Source: Myxocyprinus asiaticus (Eukaryota > Chordata > Actinopteri > Cypriniformes > Catostomidae). Taken from it: 64,000 bases of DNA. Below, piece by piece: positions 1-12,134 of the stretch (positions within the stretch are counted from its first letter, which is position 1; the number at the start of each line of letters is the position of its first letter). The position numbers and the translations under genes were made by a program. Where the stretch lies: the NCBI RefSeq assembly GCF_019703515.2, contig NC_059351.1, forward strand, positions 17,076,001 through 17,140,000, in the 5' to 3' direction. The notes under the pieces are model-generated. The model saw nothing but the letters and a program-made list of their open reading frames with translations, had not been told where the DNA came from and searched no databases.

Positions 1-16
1 CCGAAAGTAAAAAAAG

Positions 17-18
<2 letters not shown>

Positions 19-90
<72 letters not shown>
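19..90. repeat. (AT)n microsatellite
   Basis: An uninterrupted AT dinucleotide run of about 36 units. No coding content. Confidence 0.95.
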
Positions 91-92
<2 letters not shown>

Positions 93-823
93 TTCGGTTC
101 TGGTATTTATTTATTTATTTTTATAAAACCTTATTCTGAACTGGTTCCCGGTTTCCAACCCCACTCTGAAGAACGAAGAGAGAGAGAGAAAAAAAAAAGG
201 CTGTATGTTTTGCACTGTAGATTCAGAAGAACCAGATAAGACGAAACATTCATTCAGGAATCTGACTACAGTGGTTACACTGTATGTTTTGTGCTGTAGA
301 TTTTAATGAGCTGGCTCATAGGGGTTATTTGTTCGGCAATCTGACTTTTTGAATCAGAGTAATTTTTTGGGGAATTGGGCTGGTTGCAGTCTTAACACTC
401 CAAAAAAATAAAGGTTCTTTATTATCATGTATGGTTTCATGAAGAACTTTTAACATCCATGGAACCTTCCCATTGCACAAAAGTTTCTTTGTAGTGGGAA
501 AAGGTTATTTAGACTGGAAAAAGTTTCTTTAACCTTTCACTTGTTCTTAAAATAACTATTTTAAAGAGCCTTTTTCCAGTCTAAAAACCTTTCAATAAAG
601 AATAAATAACCTTTATTCCTGTTATACTGAAATACTGTCCAATAGCACTGGGACATTTCACTATTTGAATCACTACGCTTCTCTGTGTTTGTGGCTTTCC
701 GCATAGTGGTGGGGATATTAACTCATTGTTCATTTTGATTTCTTGTTGATTCGTTCAGTGACCATTTCGTGAGATTGCATATTTTGTTCATCACATAGGT
801 TTGGAATGACATGAGGGTGAGTA
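91..823. other. Non-coding stretch with a degenerate foldback repeat
   Basis: No credible gene. At about 395-620 AAGGTT/AACCTT-rich segments recur in both orientations: 'ggttatttagactggaaaaa' near 505 is mirrored by 'ttttccagtctaaaaacctt' near 570. This looks like a decayed short inverted-repeat element of a kind frequent in fish. Two similar segments containing 'ctgtatgttttg' lie near 201 and 280, a local duplication. Confidence 0.5.
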
Positions 824-2376
824 CATTTTCAAAAACGAAAATTCTCTCATAATTTACTCACTCTCATGCCATCCCAGACGTGTATAACTTTCTTTCTTCA
901 GCAGAACACAAATTATGATTTTTAGAAGAATATTTCAGCTGTTAGTGAATGGGTGCCACAATTTTGAAGCTCCAAAACAGCACATAAAGGCATCATAAAA
1001 GTAATCCATACAACTCCAGTGTTTTAATCCATGTTTTCAGAAGTGACATAATAGGTGTGGGTGAGAAACAGATCGAAGGCTGTGTCTGAAACCAGAGGTA
1101 GCTGTCTTGTTGCCTCACTGCCCTATCAGTCAATGACTCAACAGACAGTGTTCGTGTATGAAGGTACATACAGAAACTGGTTTGGGACAGGCTACTAAGG
1201 CAGCATAACATCACATCACATCGTTGCTAGGATACCAGCAACTGATTTTCGCCATCTGGTGTCCACTAAAGGTAATGCGCCTGCTTCAGTGTGGTTCGGT
1301 TGCACTGAATGGTCTAATAGTCTAGAACAAAATCAAGAGAGTTCTGCGATAACCAAGTTATATTTAATAACTACAACACTACTTTCTTGCTAGAAATGGA
1401 ATCAAAAGTTGGATAAAAACATACATTTATACACAAATTGACTATCAACTGCCTCTTCTGCCACCATTTTTTTTTTGTGTTTTTTACCGTTGTGGAACGA
1501 TGCGAATAGGATTGTGGGATTTCATAGGCAGCAAAGGAGACATCTATGCTGCCTACAAAAATCGATCAGATGAAGATATCTCAGTAAACACTATGTGACA
1601 TGAACATTGGATTCGGACGTGCCTTGGTCCCTCCCTGCCTCCGTATACAGTCTGTGGATGCAGCATTTTCCTGGTTATGGACACAGCCAATATTTAATTC
1701 CCTTTTTGCAGAAATTCTCCTTGCCCAGAAGTATGCATGAAGAATGAAAATCACCTAAAACACAAGAAAAATGTAAAAGTGATCTGTTTCTCACCCACAC
1801 CTATCATATCACTTCTGAAGATATGGATTAAAATGGGTTATCCCTGAGTTTTATGGGTTACATATATGCTGGCTAATGCAATTTTTGAAGCTTCAAAATT
1901 TTGGCACCCATTCACTTGCATTGTATGGACCTACTAGGGTTGTCACGATATCATAATCATATCTTACGATACTATACCAGCTAAAGTATTACGATACCAC
2001 ACGATAGTGTGTTAATTCTTTACACAGTTTATCATAGTGGTTCTTAGAAATAGCCATTCCACTTGTTGCTCCGGAAGTGGTGAAAATAACTGATGGATGA
2101 ACTGGGAGAAGGCTCAAATTGACTAACTTGTTACCTAAATACATTCTTAGTTCATTCATTTTTCTAATTCAAATGGCAACGGATTTAAACTTTTATTCTA
2201 TTATTTTTGTGATTATTTGAATGTTGGTAACATAAAAATACAGATATTGTAATATAGTTTTGAGCAACTGTTTCATTATAACAACTGCTTCAGCCCCTCT
2301 TTCCTGGTAAACAGCAGCAGGAATGCAGATTACACACACCAGTTTCATTGCACACCTCAGGGGCATAATCAAACCG

Positions 2377-2488
2377 ATCTGGGCTGCATTTCCCAAAAAC
2401 ATCACAAGATTAAGTTGATCAAAGAGATCATAATGGTCTCTTCGATCAACTTAAGCTTGTGATGTTTTTGGGAAATGCAGCCCAGATC
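2377..2488. repeat. Near-perfect 52-bp-arm hairpin (MITE-like)
   Basis: The arms 2377-2430 and 2437-2488 are almost exact reverse complements around a centre of about 10 bp, beginning 'gggctgcatttcccaaaaac' and ending with its complement. A related terminus, GGCTGGGTTTCCCAA, occurs at about 9152 with a complementary 'ttgggatacccagcc' at about 10752, so this is a dispersed foldback family. It sits inside the hAT element. Confidence 0.85.
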
Positions 2489-2617
2489 ATAAGTGCGATG
2501 TTACCTCCACCATGCATTGTAATTGGGAAAAAATAAACAAGTTCAACATTCGATTTTTCAGAGAAACAGTAAATCTGTAAATGTTAAGGTAAAGCATTTA
2601 GATTAAATGAAATGGCA

Positions 2618-2743
2618 CCGTGTATATTCTGCAAAAGCAGTGGGATGTGTCCGAAGGTGTTTAATAAGGTTGATGATGTTTCCCCCTTTGGCTTGAAATC
2701 TTTGTAGACATTCACAGCAGATGGGTTTTCCCGGTCTCATCAG
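2618..2743 (-). pseudogene. BED zinc-finger remnant of a hAT transposase
   Basis: The 42 codons read without a stop. They contain the BED-finger pattern of two cysteines near the start (CCEC), a KGGN-type turn, a conserved N-L-I-K-H-L-R-T-H helix with two histidines, and a following Pro and Glu-Tyr. In hAT elements this N-terminal module binds DNA. No start codon, no DDE domain and no C-terminal dimerisation region can be joined to it, so it is a fossil exon. Its place inside an element with an 8-bp target duplication supports the hAT call. It could in principle be a domesticated ZBED exon, but nothing nearby supports that. Confidence 0.7.
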
Positions 2744-2932
2744 GCAAACCGCAAACTAATTCCAAATCTCATTACGTGAATTGTGTTTTTTAAAAAGCTT
2801 CTCACTCTCCAAATTTTTATTTAAATCCATATTATCCATTAGGAGACACAACTGCCAAATTAACACGCTGGGATTCAGGTGTGTGTGTTTGAAGCATGGG
2901 AAAACCACACATTGAAAAATAAACAATACCAT

Positions 2933-3713
2933 TGTCACGGCTCTAACTGTTGTTTGTTTTTCTCTCGCTCGTGTCACAAGTGGAGCCGGCATGCTTGATC
3001 AGAGTTTCCATGGGAACGCTGATCGATCTCATGGTCTCCTAATTACACCCCCTTCTTATTCCTCGTGTTTCCTTTCATTCTTGGCCAGCTTATTGTTCCC
3101 TGTTACTGTTGACATGTGTGTTGTTTACGGTGAATTCTAACTTTTCTCTCTTGTATAGTTGGAGCGAGCTCAAGTATCTGTTGGTTGCCTGTCTATCGAG
3201 GTGTGGTACCTATCTGCTTGCATTCTCACTCACAAGCTGTGCCTAGGACTGTGGAGGAGGATTCCTCGGTATCTGCCTGCATCTCGGGAGATTCGTCTGG
3301 GTCTTACTTGCACCTCAACAGCCTTCTATGGACCTCGTTGGATGAGCTCATGTTTCGTTTGGCTGCCAATTGATTGAGGTTCAGTTTCCTGTCTGCTTGC
3401 ATTCGCCCCGTCACTTGATGCCCAAGACTGTGGAGGAAGATTCCTCGGTTCCTGCCCGTGTCTTGGGGGAATTCATCTGGGCTTCATTTGCACCTCACTC
3501 TCTTCAACAGACTCTCATCAGAGTGCTCCTGACTTCCACATGCACACACTCCACTCATGAACACACTCTCCTCTGGCCCGGAGCAGCTTTGCATCCCTGC
3601 TTGCTTCAGGTGGTGATGACGTGCCTAGACTTAATTGAATGAATTAATAAAGTTGAACTCGATCTCTCTTTGCTTTTGGGTCCTTCATCCTCACCTACTC
3701 CCCAACCGTGACA
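2933..3713 (+). mobile_element. Solo LTR of a retrotransposon
   Basis: A 781-bp block starts TGTCACGG and ends CCGTGACA, an 8-bp terminal inverted repeat with canonical TG...CA ends. It is flanked by a perfect 5-bp duplication ACCAT (2928-2932 and 3714-3718). A polyadenylation signal AATAAA lies near 3645, about 65 bp before the 3' end, which suggests plus orientation. No internal region or second LTR is present, so this is most likely the product of LTR-LTR recombination. The 5-bp duplication fits a gypsy, BEL or retrovirus-like source; the family is unresolved. Short ORFs inside it look fortuitous. Confidence 0.85.
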
Positions 3714-4894
3714 ACCATATAAGGGGCAAATTCTGCACTCATAAGAGCACTGTGTGAAAGGGATGCCACTTGAAAAGACTATATTTTTAATGTTATTGCA
3801 GAAAATAATAATTAGCTAAAATAATATTTAACACCACACATACAACATAACTTACGGTACTTCCGTTTAAAAACTACTGTGGCACAGGCAGTATTTTGAA
3901 GCTTTAGTATCGGGATACTACCATAGCACTGGTATACTGTGCAACCCTAGGACCTACAGAGATGAAATATAATAAAAATCTTAATTTGTGTTCTGCAGAA
4001 GACAGAAAGTCATATACATATGGGATGGCATGATGGTGAATAAATGATGAGAGAATGTACATTTTTGGGTGAACTATTCCTTTAAGCTGATGTCATCATT
4101 ATCACACTGCTAGACTGTGTATCAATCCATTGTGAACAAGTCTACTAAGGAATTCCAAGCAAGACACAAGTCTGACACTATATATGCACAAATAATGCAT
4201 CAAAACCAATTTTGAAACAGGGCTGTTTGAGTGCATGTGTTTGTGCCAACTGGCAGTCATAACTTCAGGCAGGCTTTCATAGTCTAGTCCTTCTCCAAAG
4301 TAATGTCAGCGCATGTGTTGGATTTGCCTCTAATTAAAACATGTCTGTCAAAGAGGTGCCAACAATTGTTTAACCTTATGAAAATTAGCCACTCAGCCGT
4401 CCATGAGACTTCCTGTCAGAAACATAATTATCCAACACAAGTCCATTTTGGAAGAAATAATTCCACAGCTATCAAGTTACATTGGCACAGTGAGCAACCC
4501 AGTCAAGCTGTCCCAAACAAAAAAGTTGCTGCTTTGCATTCCGGCAGCCTGCTCCATCCCTGCTTTTTTACATCCCTTAGAAGTCCCATCAAAGTGAAAA
4601 CCTCTCGGCCTCCCACAGTTTGAAAACTAAACTTATGAAATTTGATGGAAGCTTAAGATGGTGCAGTATAATCGGCCTATTCCTGTGCATCTAACTTTTA
4701 TTCAGTTCTGTTTTCATCACAGTCCTCCACACTTATATACATTGACTTGGGTTTTTCTACACTTTCAAAGCTTTCACAGATCCCACACAATCTGAAGTTA
4801 GTAATGAATTAGCTTTAGTTATGAAAAGCCAATAAAACTTTTGCAGACTGACTGTACAGCATCACCCCACTACTGTGATCCCAACTCCTGAATC

Positions 4895-5180
4895 ATCTTT
4901 TTAACATGCAGAAAGTGTGTTTGACCACACTGCCCAACTGGATATATGCCATTGCCAGGTTATAACGCTCTTCTCCATCATTTGATTGTTATTTGATGAA
5001 ATATTACTGCCATGATTTATAGAAAATTTACACAAATATTTCTCTTACATAAATTTCATTTTACTGGCATGCTTTCATCTGGCGCTTATAGCAGCATGTA
5101 AATTGTGCAGGGCAGTTTTCACGATTGAAGCGCAATATTCAGTATATTGGGTCTAATTAACAGAAAGGAGGTGTATTTTA
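4895..5180 (-). repeat. Dispersed repeat copy, inverted relative of 10785-11065
   Basis: The segment containing 'cgctcttctccatcatttga' and 'gattgaagcgcaatatt' matches the reverse complement of 10785-11065, which has 'tcaaatgatggagaagggcg' and 'agattgcgcttcattcac', over roughly 280 bp with many substitutions. It is an old dispersed repeat shared with the inner left side of the giant inverted-repeat element. No coding potential. Confidence 0.7.
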
Positions 5181-6931
5181 ATATATTCACGATATAACTT
5201 CTAAAATTCAAAATAATTATTTTCTATGAATGTACGCACACCGCTGCAGCTGCTTGGCATCTGTTAATGGTGCCCAGCCAAAACTCTGGAGGCTTTTCAA
5301 AATTCAGCAGTGCCACGGAGCAAAACTAGCATAGTTTTCCATTAAATTCGACACAAATCATTATCAAAGGACATAGATTATTTACTCTCGCCATCACTGG
5401 GTGATACACTGTGTATATGTATCTTTCATATAGCCTACACAGTGTATTTTCATTTATGTATTTTTGTGGTTTGACAGATTGAATGAAATCTATTCAAACC
5501 TTCAAACCTTTAAAACCTTCGTAACTTTTGTGTGTACTGTGTATGGTGACTAAATTAACAACTTTGGACTCTAACCTGCACCGCATCAATGCATCCTCCA
5601 CAGTAAATGTTATATCACCGCCTTGTGGTCTCCCAAAGCTATTACGCCAGACTACATTAAATGAAAGGCTAACTGACAGTGAATTGGAAAGCACACAATT
5701 TAGGCTTCTAATTTAAATGTCGGTTAATGCTAATATATCAATGCCTCAAAACATATTGAGAAAATAACATGCCGGACAATAATCAATGTATTGATATTTT
5801 ATGGCATTCCTAGAAGTTGGTGAACAAGAAGCAGCTTTATGCGCTGAAATACTATGCACAAAAAAAAAAAAAAAAAACTCTTTAGTAAATTTGCCCAACA
5901 ATGTTCTATACATCCCTATAGATTTCACAAAGAACTTTGGCCAATAAAAAGGGTCTAAATAATTTTGTGATCGGATTACAAAAAACACATAGTAGTCAAA
6001 AACAAAAGTAGTCAAAAATGCATGTGACCACATTAGCATTTGAGGTTTAATCACTTATCTGTCCTATTGCGTCCTGGACAGCAGTGAAGCACCACCTCTC
6101 ACCTGTCAATCAACCATTGCACTACGAGCTGCTTCAAAAGGAAATAACTGTCCGATCTGAAAATTTGAAAAAGTGGATGCATACACAAGCAGTAAAACTT
6201 CACAGGTTTGCTTCAGTGTTTCTGATATCAACAGATGAGAAGCATGAACATATGAAGTTCCTTTAATACACGTAGCCAAGTAGAGAAATTTCATGTAATA
6301 TAACCTTTTCATGAGTAGGGTCTAAATTCCCTTCAGTGCCCTCTAGAGTGAGTTATTTTTGCACGTGACAATAGAAGGGGGCAGAGTGTAGACGATTTTT
6401 TTTATTTTTTTTTTTTTTTTTAAATATTATTTTTTTTTAAATTAAATACTATAATAAACATGTAAACAAATGGGCTATGTCTGCTGTGCTGTATTTATTT
6501 TGTATATATATTGCTATAAAAAAATAAACGAACAAATAGCAGTCCAGTTTTCTTATGCACTGTTTGACATTGTGTGTGTATTTGTGTGTATTTTTTTTTT
6601 TTTTTTTTTTTTTTTATAGATATACCACAAACATCACCATTACCATTAATCTAAATTCAATACAATGGCCAAATACATGACCCTATAAAAGAAATCTCAA
6701 ATGTCTGACCCCTTCAGTTTTTTGGCTGGTGGTTGTACATGTCACATTATTGGTCATTCAGTGTTTCAGTGATCAAGACTAACAATAAAGAGGTCCGAGA
6801 TTAAAAACTACATGTGTATGTACATACATGTAGCACATTGTTAGATAAATAAAAAATAAAAAAAATAGTGAGGGTGAAAAATTTATAAATTAGACTTCAC
6901 TGTCTAGAAGTCAACAGCGGACTTCAGGAAC

Positions 6932-6985
<54 letters not shown>

Positions 6986-6986
6986 A

Positions 6987-7025
<39 letters not shown>
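6932..7025. repeat. Compound microsatellite (CA)n(TA)n(ATT)n
   Basis: Adjacent CA, TA and ATT runs, followed by AT-rich DNA. Confidence 0.95.
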
Positions 7026-7026
<1 letters not shown>

Positions 7027-7261
7027 AATAAAATAAATACATTCAAAATTAAATATTCGGAAATATTACAGCATTAAAAATGTGAGCAGAAATTTTCCTA
7101 AATTGTCATGAAAAAAAATGCAATACAAAAACTCTTTAAGATCCTAAAAAAAGGCTTAATTTCCTTTATGAAAAATATTGTTTCATATCTTTTTTCTTTT
7201 GATTTTAGGGTGAAATCTGGGGGCACTTTTGAGATTCATCTATGAAAAAGATGTGCAGCAG

Positions 7262-7340
7262 TATCCTGTTCCTATCACACACACAGACACACGCGCACAC
7301 ACACACACGCGCACGCACGCACGCGTACACAGTACACACG
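7262..7340. repeat. CA/CG-rich imperfect microsatellite
   Basis: An imperfect (CA)n tract interspersed with CGCG and GCAC units. It produces spurious Val/Cys-repeat ORFs on the minus strand. Confidence 0.9.
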
Positions 7341-7622
7341 GTACACACAGATCCATTGAGAGTGTATCTGATTAATTGGCTTGTCTGGGGCTGCATAATG
7401 TTGTTGGGGTAACTGCACACCAGGGAGTATCACCACTGACCAGTCAACTGGCTCACACATACACATCCGGCAAAAACACCTTACTTCAAACGCTACTGGA
7501 CTTGACTGCTAAAAATGAATAATTAATAATACTGCTTCAGCAGTTTCACCTTGCCAAGAGGAAAGTGTTTCATCACAATGTGTGGTGGTCAAGGAAGGCA
7601 CAGGGGAGTGTAAATGTGTTTG

Positions 7623-7628
<6 letters not shown>

Positions 7629-7671
<43 letters not shown>
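7629..7671. repeat. (GT)n microsatellite
   Basis: About 21 uninterrupted GT units. Confidence 0.95.
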
Positions 7672-7672
<1 letters not shown>

Positions 7673-8062
7673 ATGTTGCTGACATGTACTAGTGCTTCAG
7701 AGTATTGCTGATAGCTGATTGCTCCTTTACTACACAAGTTTTCCTTTTAGTGTTTCTTTATTAGAATTTAAAGTTCACGTTTACAGTAAGTGCTGTGATT
7801 AATTATTTTACATGGAGATACTGTACCTTAAATACAGTTGGAAGTCTTAATAATGAGTGATTAGTATGACCTAATTTAATAAGGAAAATGATTACCAAAC
7901 CTATCTTTTAAATTCAAAATTTACCACCTTTAAAATATCATATACCCAGTGATGGGCAGTAGCTTTGCTTGAAATAGTGAAGCTGTTTGCTTAACTACAT
8001 TTCTGAGTAGCGAGGTGGTAGCTTCGCTAGTTTTTAAATCAATAAGCTTTTCAGCAGCGAAG

Positions 8063-8065
<3 letters not shown>

Positions 8066-8136
<71 letters not shown>
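8066..8136. repeat. (TA)n microsatellite
   Basis: About 35 uninterrupted TA units. It is the source of a spurious IYIYIY-type ORF. Confidence 0.95.
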
Positions 8137-8138
<2 letters not shown>

Positions 8139-8652
8139 CTAGGTAGCGGCTTAGCTTTGACAAAAGCTACACCGCAACATCATGCGTGCACCTGTTTACT
8201 ATCGCCAGTTTTGAATCAGAACTAAAGATGTCAGACTCACAAATGAATCGCTTATCTGAATCTGTTCTCAACAATGAATTGGTCACATCACATGTGATAG
8301 CAAAGCGGTCTGAATCGGTTCGGGATCCAATCAGAAAAATCACGCACGTGCTTCTGAATCATTTGGTGCGCGCTCTCACTTGACAGCGCACACGGAATAT
8401 TTTAAAATACGGAAAATAAAGATAATGCCGGTTGCAGTGGATCTGCAATCAATGGAAACCAAACCTGCCTGTTGTTTGCCAGTGATGAAGAAGGTCTTTA
8501 TTAAGTGTGCAGCCTGTGAAAGGCACTGCAGGTAAAAAGACATTTTACCACCGAAAGAATATCAAAACATTTAGTAGCCTACAGAAAAAAAAAAAAAAAA
8601 AAAAAAAAGAAAAAAGTACGGAAGAGGATTAGTGCCAAGTAAAAATAAAATA

Positions 8653-8900
8653 AATCTAAGATTTCGAGAATAAAGTCATAATATTTTGAGAATAAAGTCA
8701 ACATTTCGAGAATAAAGTACAAATTACGAGATTAAAGTTGTAATATTTTGAGAATAAATTCAAAATTATAAGAATAAAGTCATAGCACTATGAGATTAAA
8801 GTCTGAATATTTTGAGATAAAGTCAAAATTGCAAAAATAAAGTCATAGCATTATGAGATTAAAGTCGGAATATTTTGAGAATGAAGCCAAAATTATGAGA
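8653..8900 (+). repeat. Subterminal tandem repeat, GAGAATAAAGTC-type
   Basis: About ten imperfect units of 22-26 bp alternate 'gagaataaagtc', 'ataatattttgag' and 'gagattaaagtc'. The mirror-image tract is at 22110-22330. Such subterminal arrays often serve as transposase-binding sites in DNA transposons; that role here is inference. Confidence 0.85.
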
Positions 8901-8963
8901 AACGGCACGTCATTATCACAACGCTAGAACGCCGAGCCAGCAGCTTCATCAACGCAAGAAAGT

Positions 8964-9095
8964 GATGTAGATGATTTAGTTAAATCAAACTTTTGTTTAG
9001 GATTTAGCAACAAAGAAATCCTTTTTCATCTGTTGGCAGATCAGCACGGAGGTATTATTGGTAGCAGGACACTGCAGCGGTTATGTAGGAATTGA
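8964..9095 (+). pseudogene. Integrase-like transposase N-terminal fossil
   Basis: A 43-codon reading frame ends at a TGA. It begins D-V-D-D-L and contains the block F-C-L-G-F-S-N-K-E-I-L, then an A-D-Q-H-G segment and R-T-L-Q-R-L-C-R. From memory this resembles the N-terminal helix-turn-helix region of a family of fish proteins with an integrase core, but I could not check it. No catalytic core follows. It lies in the left arm next to the subterminal repeats, and I see no counterpart in the right arm. If confirmed, it would point to the transposase class that mobilised the giant inverted-repeat element. Confidence 0.4.
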
Positions 9096-10650
9096 ATTTA
9101 TTCAGGAGAAAGAACCAGACAGACGTTCTCACCGGGGTGGCTGGTGCTTGGGCTGGGTTTCCCAAAGCTCTAAGTTGAACGTTAGTAGCACTTAAATTGG
9201 TTATCTAAGTTTATGAGCAAGAGCTAGAGTTAGAGCTATGAACCGTTTTTAAATCCATTAAGTGCAACTACAGGTATGCCTATTGTTCTCGCATCTTTCA
9301 ATTTATCAGATATAAAGGGACATTTAATAAATTATATTAATATATTTTGATCAGTAAAGCCATCGTACATGGTTTCAGGGGATAAGAAAGTGTTGAAAAA
9401 AATGGCATTGAAATCAATAGGCAGTCTCCGCGGTCTGTGTATGCTACGTGATAGGTCTAAATTAGGTCTAAAGATAGATCTAAATTTACTTGACACATAA
9501 TACAGTATAGTGTATTGGCCTTCTTTGATAAGCATAATTGTAATGGCAACAGAAAGATATGTTCTTATTGAACAGATTTGCTTAGAAGACATACAGTATG
9601 TGAGTAAAGTGACCCTGCAGTTTAAAACTTAAATAGGCCAAAATAAATAATTAACATATGGTTAACAAAGGAGATTAGAGTGAGAGTGTGCACTGAGCGA
9701 TTCATTCTCTCTCTTCCTCCTCTTCTTCCTCCCACCAATGGATGATTCAAATAGTAGTCTGTTTACATGGCAGTCACAATTTACATGCTACATAATGGCA
9801 GTAAGGCTACAAGTTTATAGGGGCTGGGCAATATGCAAGAAATATATTCATGATATTTTTCTATAAAATAAAAAAATAATAATAATCGCGATATCCGATT
9901 ACATCATCAACCCCGTCCTTTTGCCATCAGGCAAGTATCAATCTCCAACAAGTGAAATTTACTAATACAAATTAAGATCTGAAGACAATTATAAATGTAA
10001 ACATAATAATAATAATGATTTAATTAAAATATAAATACATTTTAGGTTCAATGTGAACTTGTTTAGGTTGTATACATGTGCTATATAAAGTGAACCTGCT
10101 GCAGCATGTGTTCCACCATACATGATCTCGCTGCATGCCTCTGAATAAACAGCACATCAGAGACGCACATCGACGGCTTTTCCGTCCACTGTTCTTCAAA
10201 ATATAATAAAGTGTGTTTCTTCAAGCATGTGTCTTTGTGTCTATAGTTCAGCCTACTGATGTCTGTCATTTTAATCCTGTTCTTTGTGCATCTATTCAGG
10301 TCCCAGCCAAAGAAACAAAAATTTAGGCTACGTGAGAGCCCCTTATGATGCACATCACATACATTCAAGTTGCATGAATTTTTGCTTCACTTTCATTAAT
10401 CTCTATGAAGCTGAGAATTAATAAATTTGAAACCTCGTCTTACTAAAGCCATCATTATTTCTGTAATTAAATTCAGTTAATAAATTTCGGCGCCTTGAGA
10501 AGGTTACAAACAACTTCTATGTTTGTCAGTATTTCCACGTTATTTTCATTTTGAGAAGACAAACTCCTGGACAGATATTGACCAAAGTTTCAGCACCTTT
10601 GGACCGGACAGATCTCGTAACGAAGCACGTAAATTCTACTTTATAGTGAA

Positions 10651-12134
10651 CAATCTACGTGCTGGTTTGGGAGACAGACTTTACTTCATCTTAAAATAAC
10701 AAGCAACATTCGATAAGTTGATCGTAAACGCTTAAGTTGCAACGTTATTGGGATACCCAGCCATTGTCATAACTTTCTGCGCAAATATGCCTCCTTTCAA
10801 TGTAAATTAGGCTCATTGTAGATTGCGCTTCATTCACAAAAATTGCCTGCCGCAGTTTAGATCGCGCTATTGCCGCAAATAAAAGTAGGCAGTAAAATTA
10901 ATTTGATTTAAAAGAGATGTTTGTGAACATTTTCAACCCATCATATCAGCAGTAATTCATCAAATACTGATCAAATGATGGAGAAGGGCGTTATAGCCTA
11001 TCCAGATGCGATGTGTAGTCGAGCACACTTTTTCGGCATGTTTAAGAAATGATTTAGGTGTCTGGTTCACAGTGAAGATGTACAGTCTCGGCAGAGCATG
11101 TCAAATGCGGTGGTGCACTGTATAGCAGAATCGGCCCGCAAAATTACAATTGCGCGTGCAAATTGCGAATGCACTTTTTTTTTTTTTGCGGGCGCCTTTG
11201 TGCTGTTGGCTGTTCTGCATAATTCCTTTAGTGAATGGAGCGCGAGAGAGCGGGGTAAAGTTAGTTTTAGGTTGGATAAGTTTCTCTTACACGCGCTCTC
11301 GACAGGTAGGCGACAATCTTACAAAGATATCACTAGCACAGTTGGGTTAAAGGGTATATAACAATACTTTACGTGCATAAATCATTGCACTCAGAACAGT
11401 CAACGTTTGGTGTGGCTGGAGAATAATGCTTGAAAACACTCCGATGCGTTTTCATTGCCTAGCGTAAGTTAATGTATACAAACATTAATTAACATAACTG
11501 TGATATTGCTGATTTATTACTACGCACTATCACAGTAAAATAACTTTTATGGGAAATCTTACTTGAAATAAAAATAAATGTCCTGTGAAATATCCAGATA
11601 CATAGATACTACTCGTACAACAACAATTATTTGTTGTATTGAAGAGTAAGCTCTTGTATTAAGTTATTGTATTAATATTATTCTTCAACAGGATGCATGA
11701 TTGAAAATGGAGCTGACTCTGAAAACAAGAAGGAGGTAGATAGATTACTATGTCTTTTGTTTTAGTATGAACCACCAGTAGCTGAATATTACAAACATAA
11801 AAGTGCTGGTGGTGGATTTTGAAGGCAAAAGGACAACCTGAGACTGATTATTAGCCAGGCACAAGAGGCAACAGTACATCAGAGCAGATGACTCAGAAAG
11901 TGTGAAGAACATGATGAGGAAAGACAACTGTACAACTGGACTTTTAAATTAACTGGACTGCTGCACAACAGTGTTTCTTAGAGCACATTGCTCTAGTGAT
12001 ACTTGAGATCTATCCTGTCCACTTCAATCAGAATGTTTTATACCTCCTCTACCATCGAGCCTGTACAGGAAGCATGAACTGTTATAACTGTTTCTCATCT
12101 TTTTCCTGCAACCTAGGAAACTATACACATATCA
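10651..12134. other. Loop sequence of the giant inverted-repeat element
   Basis: There is no recognisable gene. The segment 10785-11065 belongs to a dispersed repeat also seen inverted at 4895-5180. A short ORF at 11098-11361 runs through a poly-T/F stretch and looks fortuitous. Two short segments near 11695-11930 have better codon-like composition ('ggagctgactctgaaaacaa') but no identifiable motif. Confidence 0.5.

Larger units (their letters stand above)
1935..3949. mobile_element. hAT-superfamily DNA transposon, non-autonomous remnant
   Basis: The ends are TAGGGTTGTCACGATA at the left and, inverted at the right, TAGGGTTGCACAGTATACC, giving short imperfect terminal inverted repeats. They are flanked by a perfect 8-bp direct repeat GGACCTAC (1927-1934 and 3950-3957). 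An 8-bp target-site duplication is the hAT hallmark. The interior keeps one recognisable coding scrap on the minus strand, a BED-type zinc finger (2618-2743), which fits a hAT transposase. No DDE or dimerisation domain is visible. It inserted in the right arm of the 824-4086 foldback element and was later hit by an LTR element, now a solo LTR at 2933-3713. Confidence 0.88.
824..4086. mobile_element. Large foldback (palindromic) DNA element, interrupted
   Basis: The left arm (about 824-1085) and right arm (about 1783-1934, resuming at 3950-4086) are reverse complements over some 260 bp. Both carry 'catgccatccca' or its complement, a 'gcagaacacaaatt' block and 'gtgggtgagaaacagatc'. The right outer end reads 'gggtgaactattcctttaa'. 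A better preserved copy of the same family lies at 62707-63393. The right arm is split by a hAT insertion at 1935-3949, so this is the oldest layer of the nest. It has no transposase ORF and is presumably non-autonomous. I recognise the family as abundant in cyprinids but cannot name it with certainty. Confidence 0.75.
4087..7946. other. Non-coding stretch with dispersed repeats, no gene
   Basis: No ORF here has recognisable motifs. Overlapping ORFs on both strands at 4303-4623 and 5494-5716 look fortuitous. The segment 4895-5180 is an inverted-orientation relative of 10785-11065 (listed separately). Homopolymer T/A runs lie near 5861, 6400 and 6593, and microsatellites at 6932-7025, 7262-7340 and 7629-7671. 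Confidence 0.6.
8620..10650 (+). repeat. Left inverted arm of the giant element
   Basis: Reverse-complement partner of 19930-22365. It contains the 8653-8900 tandem tract, the integrase-like fossil, and the uninterrupted 'agataga' site (9472-9478) that in the right arm is split by a 1.1-kb insertion. The part at 9096-9380 has no counterpart in the right arm. It starts at about 9152 with a GGCTGGGTTTCCCAA terminus whose complement is at 10752-10766, so a foldback element may have inserted in or near this arm. Confidence 0.75.

Noticed and set aside
4303..4623. 106-codon plus-strand ORF
   Set aside because: No recognisable motif, a second overlapping frame is equally open, and there is no splice or promoter context. 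Likely chance.
5494..5716. Overlapping ORFs on both strands
   Set aside because: Short, mutually antisense, no motifs. Likely chance.
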